Below are positions 39,096-47,209 of a DNA stretch of 64,000 nt, one piece after another. The position numbers were made by a program, and so were the translations under genes. The stretch comes from Rugamonas aquatica (GTDB lineage: Bacteria > Pseudomonadota > Gammaproteobacteria > Burkholderiales > Burkholderiaceae_D): assembly GCF_009380215.1 (NCBI RefSeq), contig NZ_WHUG01000017.1, positions 1-64,000 of the forward strand, given 5' to 3'. How positions within the stretch are numbered: position 1 is the first letter of the stretch; each line of letters opens with the position of its first letter. Below the pieces are notes generated by a model. That model saw nothing but the letters and a program-made list of their open reading frames with translations, made no database searches and was not told the DNA's origin.

Positions 39096-40538
39096 TTATA
39101 GGAGGCTGCGCAGCGCGCCGTCCAGATGCGGATGGCGGAATGCGTAGCCCTCCCCCAGCAGCCGCGCGGGTGCGACACGCTGGCCTTCCAGCAGCAAGTC
39201 GGCTTGTTCGCCCAGCATCAGCCGCATCGGCCAGCCTGGCGTGGGGAATCCGTACGGGCGATGCAGCACGCCAGCCGCCACGCGGTTGAACTGCGCCTGC
39301 GTCAGGCTTTCCGGCGCGGTGAAGTTGTAGACGCCTGCTCCACCCGAGCGGCACAGATGCGCGATGCCGCCGATTACATCATCCACATGTATCCACGACA
39401 GCCATTGCGCGCCGCCGCCCAGCGGTCCGCCCAGCCCCAGCTTGATGGGCAGCAGCAGCATCGGCAGCGCGCCCTGCGTGCCGAGCACCAGCCCGAAGCG
39501 CGTGCACGCCACGCGCACGCCGTGAGCCGTCGCGCCTTGCGCCGCCTGCTCCCATTCGCGGCACAGGTCGGACATGAACATCGGCTGCCGCGCAGCATCC
39601 TCAGTCAGCACGGCATCGTCACCCGGCCGCTGGATGCCGTAGTAGCCGATCGCCGATGCCGACACCATCAAGTCCGGCTTGTGTTCAGCGGCGGCGATCC
39701 AGGCCACCAGTTTGTTCGTCAGTCCGACGCGGCTGGCGCGCAGCGCCGCCCGCCGCGCCGCCGTCCAGCGCCAGCCCAGGATGCGCGCGCCCGCCAGATT
39801 AATCACCACATCAAAACGGCGCGACGATGGCAACTGCGCCATGCTGTCCACGCAATCGACGCGGCCATCGAACAGCCACGCAGCCTGGCGCGCCTGCCGC
39901 GTCAGCACGGTCACGCGGTGGCCGTCCCGCAGCAGCGCACGCACCAGGCGCTGGCCGATAAAGCCGGTGGCGCCGGTGACCAGGAAGCTGCGCTCCGTCC
40001 CGCCGAAGCTGAACGCCGCCTGCTCGCGCAACGCCAACCTGCCAATAGCCCGCGCAGCAAACGCATCCCGCACGCCGGACACGCCTACACCCGCGCCGCA
40101 CAGCGCCAGGAACACGCTCAAGCCGCCATGCGGCTGCCACGTCAACGCCGTCGGCAGCGCCATCCAGTCGGGCGTATTCAACGCCAGCAGCGCGATGAAG
40201 GCGCCGCCGTTCATCGCCAGCACGGTGTGGGTCACGCGCTCGGTCGCCGGCAGCAGGCGCGTGCGGTCCTCGACCACGAAGTCCCACAAGGTCAGCACGA
40301 TCTCCACCGTGAACACAGCCAGCAGCACCAGCGCCCACACACCGTGGAACGCCCAACCGGCCAGGCCGATGAACAAGGCGCTGTAGATCGTCGCCCGCAG
40401 CGCGTGGATCGCCAGCTCGCGGCGCGCGGTGGCGCGGCCCGGCAGCGCCTCGGTCAGCTCATGGTGGTACAGCGTGTCGAAGGCGCCCAGGCAGCCCTGG
40501 AAGGCCATCAGTTGCAACGCCAGCAAATGGGTATTCAT
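39096..40538 (-). CDS. TIGR01777-type NAD-dependent epimerase fused to an N-terminal membrane domain
   Basis: The first 170 residues carry several hydrophobic segments (IYSALFIGLAGWAFHGVWAL, VLLAVFTVEIVLTLWDFVVE). From about residue 185 there is an extended SDR: cofactor site FLVTGATGFIGQRLV, INLAGARILGWRW, SASAIGYYGIQ and WLSWIHVDDVIGGIAHLC, with a C-terminal domain ending HPHLDGALRSLL, as in the YfcH/TIGR01777 group. E. coli YfcH lacks the membrane part. The gene overlaps the DUF4166 gene by 4 nt and is last in the GbsR-controlled operon. Substrate is unknown. Confidence 0.8.
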   Translation of the reverse strand: MNTHLLALQLMAFQGCLGAFDTLYHHELTEALPGRATARRELAIHALRATIYSALFIGLAGWAFHGVWALVLLAVFTVEIVLTLWDFVVEDRTRLLPATERVTHTVLAMNGGAFIALLALNTPDWMALPTALTWQPHGGLSVFLALCGAGVGVSGVRDAFAARAIGRLALREQAAFSFGGTERSFLVTGATGFIGQRLVRALLRDGHRVTVLTRQARQAAWLFDGRVDCVDSMAQLPSSRRFDVVINLAGARILGWRWTAARRAALRASRVGLTNKLVAWIAAAEHKPDLMVSASAIGYYGIQRPGDDAVLTEDAARQPMFMSDLCREWEQAAQGATAHGVRVACTRFGLVLGTQGALPMLLLPIKLGLGGPLGGGAQWLSWIHVDDVIGGIAHLCRSGGAGVYNFTAPESLTQAQFNRVAAGVLHRPYGFPTPGWPMRLMLGEQADLLLEGQRVAPARLLGEGYAFRHPHLDGALRSLL

Positions 40539-41155
40539 GCGGTCACCTCCCGGAACACGCCCGCCTGCGTGAAAGTCGTACCGAACAGCGCATGGCGGAT
40601 CTCGATGCGGATGTCGAATTGGTTGGCGCTGTTATTGCGGTGGCAAAGATAAGTCTTGCCCGGTGTGAGCACGCCCGGCAGCGGAATGCGTACGCCCAGC
40701 ACCTGCCAGAAGTAGCCGTCGCTTTCGAAATGCAGATTGCCGTCGCGGACATCCAACACCAGCTTCATGCCCAGGCCCAGGCCGACATATTCCAGCACCT
40801 CGCCCTTGCGGCTCTCGGCCATGAAGGAGGTGAACATGACCGGCTTGCGGCCGTTGAGCCGGTAGATGCGCTGCTTGAAAATCGATGCGCAATCCGGCTT
40901 CGAATAGACCTGGATATCGACCGGGAAATCGGCGTCGTTGTAAGGCATCAGCGCGCCCTGAATCAGCGGCATGGTCAGGTAGCCCAGCACCCGGCCGATG
41001 CCGGAGCAGGTCAGTTCACTCAGGCGGCCAGTGTAGTTCAGCGGCTTGCCCGGCAATGGATTCTTGTCGAAGCGTGCCTGGATATCGGGATGCAGCCGGT
41101 GCCATTCCGGCCCCAGGATTTTCTTGAACAGCTCACCTTCGGAGGGGGTCATCAT
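40535..41155 (-). CDS. DUF4166 family protein
   Basis: A 206-residue soluble protein starting MMTPSEGELFKKILGPEWHR. Family-like blocks are YTGRLSELTCSGIGRVLGYL, NGRKPVMFTSFMAESRKGEV and the C-terminal LHFESDGYFWQVLGVRIPLP. No catalytic motif is evident. Elsewhere DUF4166 is often joined to or beside SDR-type proteins; here it overlaps the membrane-anchored epimerase by 4 nt and the small membrane protein upstream by 4 nt, so the three are probably translated together. Confidence 0.7.
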   Translation of the reverse strand: MMTPSEGELFKKILGPEWHRLHPDIQARFDKNPLPGKPLNYTGRLSELTCSGIGRVLGYLTMPLIQGALMPYNDADFPVDIQVYSKPDCASIFKQRIYRLNGRKPVMFTSFMAESRKGEVLEYVGLGLGMKLVLDVRDGNLHFESDGYFWQVLGVRIPLPGVLTPGKTYLCHRNNSANQFDIRIEIRHALFGTTFTQAGVFREVTA

Positions 41156-41604
41156 GCGATTGCCTTTCTATGTTTGAATGCCAGGTCGAGCTTGCACAGC
41201 CACAGCAGTGGCGGCAGCATGACCGCCAGCGCCAGCGTATCGATCCACAGGTTGATCCAGCAATGCGCGCGCGCCGAGATCAACATGTCCTGCGGCGCCC
41301 ACACCAGCAGGCCGAGTATCAGCATGGCCCAGGCGAAGGCGTTGCGTTGCTTGTCGCCGATGACCGCCAGGCCGGCCATCCAGATCGCCGCCGCCTGCAC
41401 CGTCGGACCGAACAGCGATACCCACCACACATGCAGCGCCTTGCCGGCTGCCGGCGCATCCCCACCGAAGAAGAAGTCCTCGATGCCGCGACGGTAGCCC
41501 TCCGTAACGGCCGCCCCCGCGCACAGCGGCAGCAGCACGCCAACCACCAGGTGCGCCGCCACCGTCATGTAGATCCACCGCACCAGCCAGGTTCTCGTCG
41601 TCAT
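41152..41604 (-). CDS. Small membrane protein of unknown function in the GbsR operon
   Basis: The ATG of MTTRTWLVRWIYMTVAAHLV was chosen because an operator-like repeat lies directly before it and the further upstream frame passes through that repeat and the DCC gene. The 150-residue protein has four hydrophobic segments (VVGVLLPLCAGAAV, VQAAAIWMAGLAVI, AFAWAMLILGLLVW, LALAVMLPPLLWLC). No family is recognised. It begins the second transcription unit of this locus and overlaps the DUF4166 gene. Confidence 0.65.
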   Translation of the reverse strand: MTTRTWLVRWIYMTVAAHLVVGVLLPLCAGAAVTEGYRRGIEDFFFGGDAPAAGKALHVWWVSLFGPTVQAAAIWMAGLAVIGDKQRNAFAWAMLILGLLVWAPQDMLISARAHCWINLWIDTLALAVMLPPLLWLCKLDLAFKHRKAIA

Positions 41605-41617
41605 GATGTTATCCGTG

Positions 41618-41637
41618 ATTTCTGTAAAAACAGAAAT
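41618..41637. promoter_or_regulatory. Operator-like inverted repeat, copy 1
   Basis: ATTTCTGT-N4-ACAGAAAT, a perfect 8-bp dyad with a 4-bp spacer, ends 13 nt before the start codon of the small membrane protein. The same repeat occurs 13 nt before the regulator gene at 42593-42610. Proposed binding site of the GbsR-type regulator. Confidence 0.75.
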
Positions 41638-41651
41638 ATCAAGTGAAAAAA

Positions 41652-42050
41652 TTAGCGCAAAGGATGCTTGTAAGCGCACGCGCCATCGGCACAAGCAGGA
41701 TGGCCCAGCCAGCCGGAGATGCGGTAACGGTTGCGGGCGAAGCCGCGGTACAAAGCGGCAAACAGCGGCCGCAGCATCCATACCCGCAGCGGCGCCATCA
41801 TCCAGCCGCGCCCCACCAGCGTGTAGGCGGCCAGCAGGCTGTCGATGCCCACCAGCAGACGGCCATCGGCGGCCAGCGCATGCATCTCGCGGTTCAGCGC
41901 CTGCATGCTGGCGCCCGGCGGCGGCACAAAGTCCGGCGCGGCGATGTCGGCATACGCCAGGCGATGCGCGCGGTCCCAGCCGCGCAGGCGCGCTATCTCG
42001 GCGCGGCAAAAGCCGCAGTGGCCGTCGTAGTACAGCGTCAGCGCGTTCAT
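41652..42050 (-). CDS. DCC-family thiol-disulfide oxidoreductase-like protein (DUF393)
   Basis: A 132-residue protein with the defining N-terminal motif LYYDGHCGFCRAEI, giving a CxxC pair at residues 12 and 15 in a thioredoxin-like context. The remainder includes GIDSLLAAYTLVGRGWMMAP and a C-terminal pair of cysteines in HPACADGACAYKH, which are additional to the family motif. It starts 1 nt after the regulator gene, so it should be co-expressed. Its redox partner is unknown. Confidence 0.85.
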   Translation of the reverse strand: MNALTLYYDGHCGFCRAEIARLRGWDRAHRLAYADIAAPDFVPPPGASMQALNREMHALAADGRLLVGIDSLLAAYTLVGRGWMMAPLRVWMLRPLFAALYRGFARNRYRISGWLGHPACADGACAYKHPLR

Positions 42051-42051
42051 G

Positions 42052-42579
42052 TCAGTCCCCTCCCAGCAGCTTCGCCACCTTGCCGCCCATTTTCAGGAAG
42101 CGCTTCATGGTGGCGGGCGGCAGGTGTTTGTAGTCGCCGTAGGTGCTGGTCAGCATTTCGAGGAAGTCCAGCACCTGGTCCATCTTGACCTTGGTGGCCT
42201 GCTCCAGCTCGGGATCGTTGCCGGCCTCCAGCGCGCATTCGCGCAGCACGGCCAGCGTGGGGTCGATTTCGCGCTTCTTGCGCTCTTCGACGATGACGCG
42301 GAAGATTTCCCACACATCCTGCAAGGCGACGAAATGGTCGCGTCGGTCGCCCGCGATGTGGGTGATACGCACCAGCCCCCAGCCTTGCAGTTCCTTCAGG
42401 CTGTTGCTGACGTTGGAGCGCGCCACGGTCAGCGTGTCGGCGATTTCCTCGGCCGGCAGCGGGCGGTTGGACAGGAACAGCAGCGCATGAATCTGCGCCA
42501 CCGTGCGGTTGACGCCCCAGCGCGTGCCCATCTCCCCCCAGTGCAGGATGTACTTCTGGATGGTCGGTGCGAGTGTCAT
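42052..42579 (-). CDS. GbsR/MarR-type transcriptional regulator
   Basis: A 175-residue protein with an N-terminal helix GEMGTRWGVNRTVAQIHALL and a winged helix LPAEEIADTLTVARSNVSNS (recognition helix), then LKELQGWGLVRITHIAGDRR as wing, as in GbsR-type repressors; the C-terminal helices would dimerise. Its own promoter carries a perfect dyad between the -10 box and the start codon, and a copy lies before the membrane protein gene downstream. Auto-repression and repression of the second unit are predicted. The ligand is unknown. Confidence 0.85.
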   Translation of the reverse strand: MTLAPTIQKYILHWGEMGTRWGVNRTVAQIHALLFLSNRPLPAEEIADTLTVARSNVSNSLKELQGWGLVRITHIAGDRRDHFVALQDVWEIFRVIVEERKKREIDPTLAVLRECALEAGNDPELEQATKVKMDQVLDFLEMLTSTYGDYKHLPPATMKRFLKMGGKVAKLLGGD

Positions 42580-42592
42580 GGCAATTCCTAAG

Positions 42593-42610
42593 TTTCTGTC
42601 GTTACAGAAA
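42593..42610. promoter_or_regulatory. Operator-like inverted repeat, copy 2
   Basis: TTTCTGT-N4-ACAGAAA, a perfect 7-bp dyad with a 4-bp spacer, directly downstream of and touching the -10 box of the regulator promoter, so bound protein would cover the transcription start. It lies 13 nt before the regulator start codon, the same distance as copy 1. Confidence 0.8.
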
Positions 42611-42638
42611 TCATAGAACTAGCCTGGGCAAAAGTCAA
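42610..42638 (-). promoter_or_regulatory. Promoter of the GbsR-type regulator
   Basis: Minus strand TTGACT (42633-42638), 17-bp spacer, TATGAT (42610-42615): near-consensus sigma70 boxes. The -35 box overlaps the stop codon region of the upstream membrane-protein gene, so this is an independent transcription start. Confidence 0.8.
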
Positions 42639-43423
42639 CGCCGGCGCAGCTTGGGCGGCTTGGTGGCCATGTCGACGTAGACCCGCTTGCCCGTCTCGCG
42701 GTATAGCCGCGCAGGATAGACATAAAACACCATCCAGCCACGCACCGCCAGGCCGAGCGCAAACATATCCATCGGCAGCGCCATGCAGGCAATCATGAGA
42801 TGAGGGAACGGCAAGCCGAAATACCTGGCCAGGGGCGGGCCGAAGCACATCGACACAACGACCGCCACGCAGCACGCGAGTACGAAGGGCATGGGCGGGC
42901 CAAGGCGGAACTTGAGCCGCTTTTCCAGCACTACCCTGTCGCCCTGCTGCAGATAATGAAAACAGTCCGGCTGCTCCTGGTAGATCTGCGCGCGCAATTC
43001 GGGATCGGAAAAAATTCTCTGATAGACCGCAAAAAAACGGTAATGCCAGCAGGTCAGCAGCGCGAAGTACGCCATCGACAGCGGAACGCGCAACCACAGC
43101 GGCGCCGAGCTGTAGAGCAGGATGCACAGCCACGGAACGCCGCCAGCCAAAGCCATGCTGGCCATGCAAAACCCGCTGACGCCGAAAAAGCGCGTATCCC
43201 AGTTCCACTTGAAGAGCCGGGGAACCGGCATCAAGACCAGTGCGGCGGCCATCACGAGCAGGCACAGCACAGCAATCGGGTTCTGCAGCACTGGCACCTC
43301 CTCGGCGGCGCCGGTGGCGAAGGCCAGGCCGATCGCGCCCATCAGCAGCGGCAACAGCGCCAGCGTCGGCGTTAGCTTGTCCGGCCGGAACTGTATGGGA
43401 TTGATTGCGTCGGGCTGGCTCAC
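42635..43423 (-). CDS. Membrane protein of unknown function
   Basis: A 262-residue protein with five or six hydrophobic segments (LLPLLMGAIGLAFATG, IAVLCLLVMAAALVLMPVP, MASMALAGGVPWLCILLYSS, FVLACCVAVVVSMCFG, LMIACMALPMDMFALGLAVR). A soluble loop in the middle contains FAVYQRIFSDPELRAQIYQE and QQGDRVVLEKRLKFRLG. I do not recognise it. It overlaps the MutS-like gene upstream by 4 nt, so the two probably form one operon. Confidence 0.6.
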   Translation of the reverse strand: MSQPDAINPIQFRPDKLTPTLALLPLLMGAIGLAFATGAAEEVPVLQNPIAVLCLLVMAAALVLMPVPRLFKWNWDTRFFGVSGFCMASMALAGGVPWLCILLYSSAPLWLRVPLSMAYFALLTCWHYRFFAVYQRIFSDPELRAQIYQEQPDCFHYLQQGDRVVLEKRLKFRLGPPMPFVLACCVAVVVSMCFGPPLARYFGLPFPHLMIACMALPMDMFALGLAVRGWMVFYVYPARLYRETGKRVYVDMATKPPKLRRR

Positions 43424-44973
43424 AAACTACTCCGTATGTCCTGGCAATCGGCCGGATGCGCCATGTAGTCGCTGAGCCAGTCGAACACGCGGTTGGCCTT
43501 GGCCGAGATGGCGGCGTCGAAGCCGCGTGTGGCCAGCAAGGCGATGCCGTTAGTCTCGCGCAGCACGCCCGGCGCCACGCGCAGGCCGCTGCCCTCGCGG
43601 CTGACGCACCACGGCGCCAGGCGATCCTCCAGCAACGGCGCCAGCACCAGGTTGTGCGAAGACACGATCACCGTGCCCTGCTGCGACAGCGTGTGCAGCA
43701 CGGCCGCCGCCGCCGAAATCGATTCCAGGTGATTGGTGCCGCGGAAGATCTCGTCGATGATGAACACGGCCGGCGCGCGTTCGGCCAGCGCCAGCAGCTC
43801 GCGCGCGCGGCGCAGCTCGGCGATGTACAGGCTCTCGCCGCCATCCAGCGCATCCTCGCTCTGCATGCTCGAATACACCGGCAGCAGCGGCGTGACGGCC
43901 CGCTCCGCATAGCAGAAGCCAAAGGCGCGGGCGAGGATCAGGTTCAGCCCCACCGTGCGCAGCAGCGTGCTCTTGCCGATGCCGTTCTGCCCGGAGATAA
44001 AGGCGCCCTGCCCCGCAAGTGAAAACGTCAGCGGCTCGGCCTGCGCCAGCAGCGGATGCACCACCTGCTCCAGCGCGACCGCACCGCCCTGCTCGGCCCA
44101 GCAATAGCGCGGCGTCTGCGCCAGATGCCGCGCCAGCGCCAGATCGGCCTCCAGCCCCGCCACCCGCTCAAAGCTGGAGCGCAGCAGCGCCAGCTCGGCG
44201 CGCACCGCGTCGCGGCTGGCGAAGTAGTGGCGCACATTCATCAGCCACAGCCAGTCGCTGTAATCGCGCACGCCCGGCAGGTTGTCGACAACCGAGCGCG
44301 CGAGGCGCTCATTGAGCTTGTCCGCCCTGGCCGCGTCCTCGCGCAGGCCGGCCGCCAGCGGATCGTCCAGCGCCGCCAGCAGGCTGTGGGCGCGCAGCAT
44401 CTGCCGCAGCGTGGCCAGGATGCGCGTCCATTCCTCCACCGCCTCGTGATAGCGCGCCTGCACCGCCATCAGCAGCAGCCATAACGCCACCACCACGCCC
44501 CACAGCATGACCACGCCGGTGGCCAGCGCCAGCACCACCGTCAGCAGCAGCGCCAGCGGCAGCAAGGGCAGCAGTCCAACCCAGCGCGGCGCCGGCGGCA
44601 GCTCGGCGCCGAACAGCGTCACGCTGATCTCGCGGTCGGCGCGGCGCAGGCCGGTGCAGGCGGCGTGCAACTGCTGCCGCCGTCCGGCGTCCTGCGCCAG
44701 TGTCCGCACGCGGACGGCCGACGCGGCCACGCCGCCGCCGTCCGCATGCAGGCGCCGGTGCAGCTCCTGCTGGCCGAAGATGCTGGTCTCCCTCGCCAGT
44801 TGCGCGCTGTACTGCGGCAGCAGCATGTCGTCCCAGGTTTGCGCGTCGAGCGCGTCGGCGTCCGGGTGGGCGGTGCGCCGGTACAGCGCGACATCGCTGG
44901 GCACGAAGGGATAATCGACGACCGGCGCTTCGGCCGGCAACAGCAGGCGGGTCAGACTGGAAAGCAGGCTCAT
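43420..44973 (-). CDS. Membrane-anchored MutS-like ATPase
   Basis: A 517-residue protein. The C-terminal third is a MutS-type ABC ATPase: Walker A SGQNGIGKST (327-336), the MutS hallmark SSMQSEDALDGGESLYIAEL (369-388), Walker B VFIIDEIFRGTNH (403-415) and the switch SSHN. Mismatch-recognition and connector domains are missing. Instead residues 131-170 form two strong membrane helices preceded by a helical region, so this is not a mismatch-repair MutS. Related membrane-linked MutS proteins occur in several phyla without a proven function. It is divergent from the sigma54-controlled exporter. Confidence 0.75.
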   Translation of the reverse strand: MSLLSSLTRLLLPAEAPVVDYPFVPSDVALYRRTAHPDADALDAQTWDDMLLPQYSAQLARETSIFGQQELHRRLHADGGGVAASAVRVRTLAQDAGRRQQLHAACTGLRRADREISVTLFGAELPPAPRWVGLLPLLPLALLLTVVLALATGVVMLWGVVVALWLLLMAVQARYHEAVEEWTRILATLRQMLRAHSLLAALDDPLAAGLREDAARADKLNERLARSVVDNLPGVRDYSDWLWLMNVRHYFASRDAVRAELALLRSSFERVAGLEADLALARHLAQTPRYCWAEQGGAVALEQVVHPLLAQAEPLTFSLAGQGAFISGQNGIGKSTLLRTVGLNLILARAFGFCYAERAVTPLLPVYSSMQSEDALDGGESLYIAELRRARELLALAERAPAVFIIDEIFRGTNHLESISAAAAVLHTLSQQGTVIVSSHNLVLAPLLEDRLAPWCVSREGSGLRVAPGVLRETNGIALLATRGFDAAISAKANRVFDWLSDYMAHPADCQDIRSSL

Positions 44974-45039
44974 TCGGTACTCGGGTGATGGGCGACAGCG
45001 CCACAGATGGTCACGCTTAACACTTTATCAAGCCCGGAG

Positions 45040-45080
45040 CGGACAGGCCGGACGCCCGGACAGGCGTACGGACAACGGAC
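45040..45080. promoter_or_regulatory. Array of five CGGAC repeats, candidate enhancer
   Basis: CGGAC occurs at 45040, 45049, 45057, 45069 and 45076, two copies extended to CGGACAGG. The array lies 40-80 bp upstream of the sigma54-type promoter, where NtrC-type activators commonly bind. The repeats are direct rather than dyad-symmetric, and a GC-rich chance cluster cannot be excluded. Confidence 0.4.
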
Positions 45081-45119
45081 GGCAACTCCAATACTCAATC
45101 AAATCAATGCCTTACAAGC

Positions 45120-45135
45120 TGGCACAGTTTCTGCA
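45120..45135 (+). promoter_or_regulatory. Sigma54 (-24/-12) promoter of the exporter operon
   Basis: TGGCACAGTTTCTGCA matches the TGGCACR-N4-TTGCW consensus with one mismatch; GG (45121-45122) and GC (45133-45134) are exactly 10 bp apart. Transcription would start near 45146, 23 nt before the adaptor gene. A sigma54 activator gene lies in the same cluster. Confidence 0.82.
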
Positions 45136-45168
45136 TAACGTTGCATATCTCTACACATCGATACGACC

Positions 45169-46437
45169 ATGATACGCGACACCTCCAATCAAGATGCAGT
45201 CATCGCCGCCCCGAAAGGGCATGCTGCCAAGCGCCGCCTCGTTTTCGCCGTCGGAGCCATCGCCCTGGTGGCGGTGGCCTACGCCGTGGTCCACTCGTGG
45301 CGCGGCAGCGACCACTCGGTCAACATCTCGCGCCTGCGCATCGCCGAAGTGGGCCGTGGCACGCTGATACGCGACGCCGCCGTCAACGGCCGCATCGTCG
45401 CCGCCATCAGCCCGACGCTGTACTCCGCCTCGCCGGCGACGGTGACGCTGAAGGCCGCCGCCGGCGACACGGTCAAGAAAGGCGACGTGCTGGCCGTGCT
45501 GGAATCGCCCGACCTGACCGATGCGCTCAAGCGCGAGCAGTCCAGCTATCTGCAACTGGAAGCCGAAGTGGCGCGCCAGCAGATCCTGGCACGCAAACAA
45601 AAGCTGCTGGCCCGCCGCGACGCCGACACCGCCGAGATCGACCGCCTGTCCGCGCTGCGCACGCTGGAGCGCTACAACGCCGTCTCCAACGAAGGCATCA
45701 TCGCCAAGATCGAATTCCAGAAAGCCAAGGATGCGCTGAACTCGGCCGAGATCCGCGCCAAGCACGCCGGCCAGGCGGCCGAGCTGGAAGGCGACAACGT
45801 CGCGCTGGAACTGAAGACCAAGATCAATGAACTGGACCGCCAGCGCCTGTCGCTGGCCAATGCCCAGCGCCGCGTCGACGAGCTGACCGTGCGCGCGCCG
45901 GTGGACGGCTTCATCGGCACCTTGTCGGTGGCCAACCGCAGCGTGGTGCCGGCCAATGCGCCGCTGATGACGCTGGTCGACCTGTCGCGCCTGGAAGTCG
46001 AGCTGGAAGTGCCGGAGACCTATGTGTCCGACATCGGCCTGGGCATGAACGCCGAAGTCAACTACGGCACCGGCACCGCCGTCGCCAAGCTGTCGGCGCT
46101 GTCGCCGGAAGTGGTGAAGAACCAGGTGCTGGCGCGGGTGCGCTTCACCAACGCCCAGCCGGCCGGCCTGCGCCAGAACCAGCGCGTCACCGCGCGCCTG
46201 CTGATCGATGAAAAACCCAACACGCTGATGATACAGCGCGGCCCGTTTGTGGAATCCGAAGGCGGCCGCTTCGCTTATGTAGTCCGGGACGGCATCGCCA
46301 TCCGCACCCCGATCAAGATGGGCGCCACCAGCGTCTCCGCAGTGGAGATCCTCGGCGGTTTGAAACAGGGCGACAAGGTCGTCATCTCCGGTACCGAAAC
46401 CTTCGAGAACGCCGAACGCGTCTCGATCAACCAATAA
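45169..46437 (+). CDS. Periplasmic adaptor (HlyD/MacA-like) of a MacAB-type exporter
   Basis: A 422-residue membrane-fusion protein: one N-terminal membrane helix (LVFAVGAIALVAVAYAVVHS), a split biotinyl-lipoyl domain (VTLKAAAGDTVKKGDVLAVL and LTVRAPVDGFIGTLSVANR), a long alpha-helical hairpin between them (residues 120-240), and beta-barrel and membrane-proximal domains. Such adaptors connect an inner-membrane ABC pump with an outer-membrane channel; no TolC-like gene is in the window. It is first in the sigma54-controlled operon. Substrate unknown. Confidence 0.87.
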   Translation: MIRDTSNQDAVIAAPKGHAAKRRLVFAVGAIALVAVAYAVVHSWRGSDHSVNISRLRIAEVGRGTLIRDAAVNGRIVAAISPTLYSASPATVTLKAAAGDTVKKGDVLAVLESPDLTDALKREQSSYLQLEAEVARQQILARKQKLLARRDADTAEIDRLSALRTLERYNAVSNEGIIAKIEFQKAKDALNSAEIRAKHAGQAAELEGDNVALELKTKINELDRQRLSLANAQRRVDELTVRAPVDGFIGTLSVANRSVVPANAPLMTLVDLSRLEVELEVPETYVSDIGLGMNAEVNYGTGTAVAKLSALSPEVVKNQVLARVRFTNAQPAGLRQNQRVTARLLIDEKPNTLMIQRGPFVESEGGRFAYVVRDGIAIRTPIKMGATSVSAVEILGGLKQGDKVVISGTETFENAERVSINQ

Positions 46438-46458
46438 CTTTTTTCCCAGAGGCCCTCC

Positions 46459-47199
46459 ATGCTGCGCATGCAAAACCTGAGCAAAGTCTATCGTACCCAC
46501 ATGATCGAAACCCACGCGCTGCGCGGTTTCGAGATCAACGTCAAGCAAGGCGAGTTCGTCACCGTGACCGGCCCTTCCGGCTCCGGCAAGACCAGCTTCC
46601 TCAACATCGCCGGTCTGCTGGAAGAATTCACCGACGGCGAGTACATCCTCGACGGCATCAACGTCAAAGGCATGGACGACAACGCCCGCTCGCGCCTGCG
46701 CAACGAGAAGCTGGGCTTCATCTTCCAGGGCTTCAACCTGATCCCCGACCTGTCGCTGTTCGACAATGTCGACGTGCCGCTGCGCTACCGCGGCTTCAAC
46801 GCCGCCGAGCGCAAGGAGCGCATCGAGGACGCGCTGGCGAAAGTCGGCCTGGCCTCGCGCATGAAGCACTACCCGGCCGAGCTGTCGGGCGGCCAGCAGC
46901 AGCGCGTGGCGATCGCGCGCGCGCTGGCCGGCTCGCCGAAGCTGCTGCTGGCCGATGAACCGACCGGCAACCTGGACACCCAGATGGCGCGCGGCGTGAT
47001 GGAGCTGCTGGAAGAAATCAACGCCCAGGGCACGACCATCCTGATGGTGACCCACGATCCCGAGCTGGCGGTGCGCTCGCAGCGCAACGTCCACATCATC
47101 GACGGCCAGGTGTCGGACCTGGTGCGCAAGGCGCCTTCGCTGTTTGATGCCAACGCCCATGCCAACGCCCACGCCGACGGCAAAACCCATGTCGCATAA
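46459..47199 (+). CDS. ABC transporter ATP-binding subunit (MacB/LolD type)
   Basis: A 246-residue ATPase with Walker A GPSGSGKTS, Q-loop FIFQGFNLIPDLS, signature LSGGQQQRVAIARAL, Walker B LLLADEPTGNLD and the switch histidine in VTHDPE, all in the pattern of MacB/LolD exporters (the first 220 residues). The C-terminal tail is unusual: DANAHANAHADGKTHVA, with repeated Asn-Ala-His units. It is 21 nt after the adaptor gene and 10 nt before the first permease gene. Confidence 0.92.
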   Translation: MLRMQNLSKVYRTHMIETHALRGFEINVKQGEFVTVTGPSGSGKTSFLNIAGLLEEFTDGEYILDGINVKGMDDNARSRLRNEKLGFIFQGFNLIPDLSLFDNVDVPLRYRGFNAAERKERIEDALAKVGLASRMKHYPAELSGGQQQRVAIARALAGSPKLLLADEPTGNLDTQMARGVMELLEEINAQGTTILMVTHDPELAVRSQRNVHIIDGQVSDLVRKAPSLFDANAHANAHADGKTHVA

Positions 47200-47209
47200 G
47201 GAGCGCCAC

